A program made the translations under genes and the position numbers. Below are positions 24,367 through 27,825 of a stretch of DNA of 27,825 bases, piece after piece (position 1 is the first letter of the stretch; each line of letters begins with the position of its first letter). Under the pieces are notes generated by a model that ran no database searches, was not told the DNA's origin, and saw nothing but the letters and a program-made list of their open reading frames with translations. Source of the DNA: GCA-2718845 sp913041905 (GTDB lineage Bacteria > Pseudomonadota > Gammaproteobacteria > GCA-002705445 > GCA-002716945); NCBI GenBank assembly GCA_913041905.1, contig CAJWJQ010000013.1, positions 1 through 27,825 on the forward strand, read 5' to 3'.

Positions 24367-24973
24367 ATTTCTTTGTAGACTTATGTTTAAGTGATTCTTT
24401 CTCTATAGCAGATTGTATATAATTTTGTATTTCCCTCTCATCATATAGTTCGCCTTGATGTAATTTTCTCTGCTTTTCTATCATAGTGATTCTAGTTAAT
24501 TTATTATAATAATTTTTTTCCGACTCTTCTGATTGGTGGCTTGGCCAAACCCAGGATATTTTTTGAGCATTTGTTTTCATTTTCATACAATCCACAGGGC
24601 ATTGCTCTATACATAGTTCACACCCATTACACCTATCTTCTATAATATGATGCTGTTGGTGACGCGCACCTATGATTGCATCTACGGGACAAACTTTTAT
24701 ACATATTGTACAACCTATACACTCATCTATATCAATATCAGCTATATGATATGATTTAATTTCGTTAACCATTACAGTTGAATTATTTTTTAAAATTTTT
24801 AGTAATTGATTTTTCGTTTTTGTAGAACCAGGTTCACATTTATCAGCAGATTCATTATTTTTAGTTATGGCTACAGCGTATGATTTACAATCATCATACG
24901 TACATTTCTTGCATTGTAACTGAGGCAATGCTTTGAGAATTGTATCTGTCATTTTATCTTTTACATTTTTCAT
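24359..24973 (-). CDS. rsxB: RnfB/RsxB-like ferredoxin lacking the membrane anchor
   Basis: Residues 17-49 match the RnfB 4Fe-4S domain (LPQLQCKKCTYDDCKSYAVAI: C21, C24, C29, C46). They are followed by two bacterial-ferredoxin motifs (C85/88/91/95 and C115/118/121/125), so three clusters are expected. Family RnfB normally starts with a membrane helix; here only 16 hydrophilic residues precede the first motif, so the protein should be soluble. A C-terminal charged extension (about 145-204) replaces nothing I recognise. No rnfA, C, D, G or E is nearby. It may be an electron donor to another partner, perhaps a cluster-containing enzyme; this is inference. It shares one base with the upstream tRNA-binding gene. 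Confidence 0.82.
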   Translation of the reverse strand: MKNVKDKMTDTILKALPQLQCKKCTYDDCKSYAVAITKNNESADKCEPGSTKTKNQLLKILKNNSTVMVNEIKSYHIADIDIDECIGCTICIKVCPVDAIIGARHQQHHIIEDRCNGCELCIEQCPVDCMKMKTNAQKISWVWPSHQSEESEKNYYNKLTRITMIEKQRKLHQGELYDEREIQNYIQSAIEKESLKHKSTKKYE

Positions 24974-25305
24974 TATGAGACTTTTGACCCTGGGCTAACA
25001 TTTTTTTGTGGCTGAATAATAATAATTTCATCTTGGTTAGAAGTTGCAAGCATCATTCCATCTGAGGTGCCAAATTTCATTTCCCTAGGCATAAGATTTA
25101 TTATTACCACTACTAATTTATCTATTAAGTCCTCAGGAGTATAAGATTTTTTTATACCAGCAAAAATAGTTCTTTCTTCGTCTCCAATATCAATTTTTAA
25201 TTTTAACATTTTACGAGAATCTTCTACTTCTTCAGCATGTATTATTTTACCTATTCTTAAATCAACTTTTATAAAATCATCTATAGTTATTTTTTCATTA
25301 GACAT
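24973..25305 (-). CDS. Stand-alone tRNA-binding domain (MetG C-terminal domain, Trbp111-like)
   Basis: The 110-aa protein equals the C-terminal OB-fold domain of E. coli MetG: ITIDDFIKVDLRIGKIIHAEEV, RTIFAGIKKSY, VVVIINLMPREMKFGTSDGMML and the terminal PGSKV. In E. coli this domain dimerises methionyl-tRNA synthetase and adds tRNA affinity. Here it is a separate gene, whose ATG overlaps the metG stop by 8 nt (ATGTCTAA). It probably acts as a tRNA-binding partner for the neighbouring synthetase. An older name for free forms is Trbp111 or CsaA-like; position favours a MetG partner. Confidence 0.9.
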   Translation of the reverse strand: MSNEKITIDDFIKVDLRIGKIIHAEEVEDSRKMLKLKIDIGDEERTIFAGIKKSYTPEDLIDKLVVVIINLMPREMKFGTSDGMMLATSNQDEIIIIQPQKNVSPGSKVS

Positions 25306-26941
25306 TATTTTCTTCCTTCGCTTCTTTTTTCATAGACTCTATTGCATCTTCTTCAATGCGCGTAATTATTGGCTCAAAATTCATAATATCTTTAGATAAC
25401 TGAAGATCATGAATATTTTTCCAATTGATAGCATCACATTTTAAAATCTTTTCAGTTTTACTTGATACCACGGGAAGAATTGGTTTTAAATATCCCATTA
25501 ATATTCTAAATAAATTTATACCATCTGTGCAAATTTTATGTACTATTTCTTGGTTATCTTTATTTTTTATTTTTACCCAAGGCTTTTCCTCATCTAGATA
25601 TTTATTAACATTATCTGCCAAGGAGGAAATAAGTCTTACATTGGTTGCAAAACTCCTAGATTCATAGTTCTCTATTATTTTTTTACTATTATTTAAAACA
25701 TCTTTGATTAATCCTGCATTATTTAAAGATGGTGATAGCTTATTATTAAAATCTTTATTAATAAATTTTGCACATCTGCTTCCTATGTTTATTATTTTGC
25801 CTACAAGGTCTGAATTTACTCTAGATTTAAAATCATCAAAATTTAAATCTATATCTTCAATTTTATTTGTAAGCCTACTTGCAAAATAATATCTTAAATA
25901 TTCAGGATTAAGATGATTAAGATAAGTCCTTGCATTAAAAAAAGTTCCACGAGACTTTGACATTTTCTCACCATCAATAGTTAGAAAGCCATGACAAAAT
26001 ACAGCATTTGGTTTTCTAAACCCAGAACCTTCTAACATTGCCGGCCAAAATAACGCATGAAAGTATGCAATATCTTTACCTATAAAATGATAAAGTTCAC
26101 ATGTTGAGTCTTTATTCCAATATTCATCAAAATTTATATTATGTTTATCACAATAATTTTTAAAAGAAGCTATATAACCAACAGGGGCATCTAACCAAAC
26201 ATAGAAGAATTTATTTTTAGTGTTAGGTATTGTAAATCCAAAATAAGGTTCGTCTCTTGTAATATCCCAATCCGCTAAACCTTCTGATAACCACTCTGAT
26301 AATTTATTTTTTATTTCATTTTGGGTAGTATTAGAAATCCATTTTTTTAAAAATTTTTCGTAAGAACTAAGTTCAAAAAAGAAGTGTTCTGTTTCCTTTG
26401 TAATAGGAGTTGATTTGGATATTATAGAGATGGGATTAATTAAATCAGTAGGAGAATAAGTAGCACCACATTCCTCGCAGGAATCTCCATACTGATCTTT
26501 AGCATTACATTTTGGACATTCCCCTTTAATATACCTGTCTGGTAAAAATATTTTTGCAGATTCATCAAAAAACTGTTTAATAGTTTTGGACTTTATATCA
26601 CCTTTGTCTTGTAATTTTTTATAAATAAATTCTGAAAAATCTTTATTCTCATCTGAGTGAGTAGAATAATAATTATCAAATTTTATATTAAAATCTTCGA
26701 AATCTTTCACATGCTCTTTAAAAGTTTTTTTAATTAATTCCTCAGGTGTAATACCTAATTCCTGTGCTTTTAACATAATTGGCGTTCCATGAGCGTCATC
26801 GGCACATATGTATATGCATTCATTTTCTGACATTTTCTGACTTCTAGCCCAAATATCTGTTTGTAGATATTCAACTAAATGCCCTAGATGAATTGATCCA
26901 TTGGCATAAGGTAAGGCGCTTGTAACTAGTATTTTTCTCAT
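25298..26941 (-). CDS. metG: Methionyl-tRNA synthetase without its C-terminal tRNA-binding domain
   Basis: This class I synthetase charges tRNA-Met. The HIGH-type motif HLGH is at residues 18-21 and KMSKS at 326-330. The zinc-knuckle insert has C142-x2-C145-x9-C155-x2-C158, as in E. coli MetG. The alpha-helical anticodon domain fills residues 350-520. At 547 aa it stops where E. coli MetG (677 aa) continues into the dimerisation/tRNA-binding domain, which is encoded by the next gene instead. It lies divergent from mrp, a classic gammaproteobacterial arrangement. No methionine-responsive leader is evident in the 105-bp gap. Confidence 0.96.
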   Translation of the reverse strand: MRKILVTSALPYANGSIHLGHLVEYLQTDIWARSQKMSENECIYICADDAHGTPIMLKAQELGITPEELIKKTFKEHVKDFEDFNIKFDNYYSTHSDENKDFSEFIYKKLQDKGDIKSKTIKQFFDESAKIFLPDRYIKGECPKCNAKDQYGDSCEECGATYSPTDLINPISIISKSTPITKETEHFFFELSSYEKFLKKWISNTTQNEIKNKLSEWLSEGLADWDITRDEPYFGFTIPNTKNKFFYVWLDAPVGYIASFKNYCDKHNINFDEYWNKDSTCELYHFIGKDIAYFHALFWPAMLEGSGFRKPNAVFCHGFLTIDGEKMSKSRGTFFNARTYLNHLNPEYLRYYFASRLTNKIEDIDLNFDDFKSRVNSDLVGKIINIGSRCAKFINKDFNNKLSPSLNNAGLIKDVLNNSKKIIENYESRSFATNVRLISSLADNVNKYLDEEKPWVKIKNKDNQEIVHKICTDGINLFRILMGYLKPILPVVSSKTEKILKCDAINWKNIHDLQLSKDIMNFEPIITRIEEDAIESMKKEAKEENNV

Positions 26942-27046
26942 AAAGACTTATTTATTTTATTGTTATTAAATTTATTTTAAACCGTTATAATATATCAAAC
27001 AGAAATATACTGTATATTTTAACGCATAATTATATAAAATAGTTGC

Positions 27047-27825
27047 ATGCAAAAGGAAAACATCGAATCAATTCTTAAAGATTATCATTGCCCATATATG
27101 GGAACTGACCTTATCAGCGGAAATACGGTTAAAGATATAACCGTAAATGGAGATAATGTCTCAATTAAAGTCGTCCTGGGCTGGCCTGCAGAAGGTATTA
27201 TGCAAGATTTTCATGAAAATTTGACAGCAAAAATTATAGAGGCTTATCCGAGTGCAAAATTAACGCTAGATTTAAGTTATGAGGTTATAGCGCACACTGT
27301 ACAGAAAAGCCTTGAAAGGGTGAAAGGAATCAAAAATATTATAGCCGTCGCATCTGGTAAAGGAGGCGTAGGTAAATCAACAGTAGCTGTAAATTTAGCA
27401 TTAGCGCTTAAAGAAGAAGGAGCCACTGCTGCAATTTTAGATGCAGATATTTATGGTCCTAGTATTCCAAGAATGTTGGGTTTATCTGGAAGACCTGATT
27501 CTGAGGATGGCAAAACATTACAACCTAAAGTTGGACATGGGTTGCAAGCAATGTCTATAGGATTGTTGGTTGAAGAAGATACACCAATGATATGGAGAGG
27601 ACCTATGGTAACCCAAGCTCTTGAACAATTATTAACAGATACTAATTGGAAAGATGTTGATTTTTTAATAGTAGATTTACCACCAGGAACAGGTGATGTG
27701 CAATTAACTTTGTGTCAAAAAATACCTGTAAGCGGAGCTGTAATTGTTACTACCCCGCAAGACATATCATTAATAGATGCGCGCAAAGGACTTAAAATGT
27801 TTGAAAAAGTAGAAGTCCCTGTCTT
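27047..27825 (+). CDS. mrp: Mrp/ApbC P-loop Fe-S cluster carrier (3' end outside window)
   Basis: The frame is open from the ATG at 27047 to the window edge, giving about 259 residues of an expected 350 or so. Residues 1-90 form a MIP18/DUF59-type domain. The deviant Walker A GKGGVGKS lies at 104-111, followed by DADIYGPSIPRMLG and the Walker B-like LIVDLPPGTGDVQLT. Mrp proteins bind and transfer 4Fe-4S clusters in an ATPase-dependent way; the CxxC that holds the cluster lies beyond the window. Clients could include the cluster proteins Nth and RsxB encoded nearby (inference). No Shine-Dalgarno precedes the ATG, and TATAAA at 27033-27038 suggests a very short leader. Confidence 0.93.
   Translation, partial: MQKENIESILKDYHCPYMGTDLISGNTVKDITVNGDNVSIKVVLGWPAEGIMQDFHENLTAKIIEAYPSAKLTLDLSYEVIAHTVQKSLERVKGIKNIIAVASGKGGVGKSTVAVNLALALKEEGATAAILDADIYGPSIPRMLGLSGRPDSEDGKTLQPKVGHGLQAMSIGLLVEEDTPMIWRGPMVTQALEQLLTDTNWKDVDFLIVDLPPGTGDVQLTLCQKIPVSGAVIVTTPQDISLIDARKGLKMFEKVEVPV

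Noticed and set aside
25298..25305. Programmed frameshift joining metG to the tRNA-binding domain
   Set aside because: No slippery heptamer is seen at the overlap, and the downstream gene has its own ATG; gene fission is simpler, though a sequencing indel cannot be fully excluded.
26942..27046. A methionine-responsive riboswitch in front of metG or mrp
   Set aside because: The 105 bp are AT-rich with several TATAAT-like strings but no repeated hairpin or pseudoknot motif like that at 408-549.
1..27825. Mobile elements, CRISPR arrays, tRNA or rRNA genes
   Set aside because: Reading both strands I found no transposase, integrase, direct-repeat array or recognisable tRNA/rRNA sequence.

Overview
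The window is a dense, AT-rich (by eye about 30% GC, not counted) chromosomal segment that looks like a streamlined marine gammaproteobacterium. Gene content and order point that way: lptD-surA-pdxA-rsmA, mrdA-rodA-mltB-dacA, amgK-murU, nth next to an rsxB/rnfB-like gene, and metG divergent from mrp. Intergenic gaps are tiny, many genes overlap by 1-8 nt, and convergent genes nearly touch. I see no insertion sequences, phage genes, CRISPR array, tRNA or rRNA. The lineage assignment is inference.

Left edge (1-1370, minus strand): an unrecognised 128-aa gene has a leader (408-584) with a consensus sigma70 promoter. In the leader I find two tandem H-type pseudoknots separated by an intrinsic terminator, the second overlapping the Shine-Dalgarno. 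They resemble the SAM-II/SAM-V riboswitch fold. Upstream is a sterol-desaturase/fatty-acid-hydroxylase-like gene.

1428-2201 (+): a shrunken pyruvate-kinase-like protein lacking the B domain, the C domain and the catalytic residues.

2203-12599 (minus): a long array of housekeeping genes: hinT-like, a small membrane protein, a 1-Cys Bcp peroxiredoxin, a ycaR-like 56-aa protein at 3220-3390, an ICMT-type methyltransferase, rsmA, pdxA, surA, lptD, adk and hppA. The lptD product carries an N-terminal BamE (SmpA/OmlA) domain, which links two outer-membrane assembly functions in one polypeptide.

12673-18755 (+): the cell-elongation/peptidoglycan operon mrdA-rodA-mltB-dacA plus a D-amino-acid aminotransferase, without the usual rlpA. 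It ends at a bidirectional terminator shared with a small lipoprotein gene on the other strand.

18812-21300: a small lipoprotein (minus) diverges from a Tat-exported DUF1326 protein, which is followed by a terminator, a DUF2182 membrane protein with a Met-rich loop, and an acylphosphatase. The DUF1326/DUF2182 pair is probably an envelope metal-handling module (inference). The two divergent promoters carry similar palindromes at their predicted start sites.

21308-27825: amgK-murU (minus; MurNAc recycling), mazG (+), then a minus-strand operon metG / stand-alone Trbp111-type tRNA-binding domain / soluble RnfB-like ferredoxin / nth / small membrane protein. The mrp Fe-S carrier gene starts divergently from metG and runs off the right edge.
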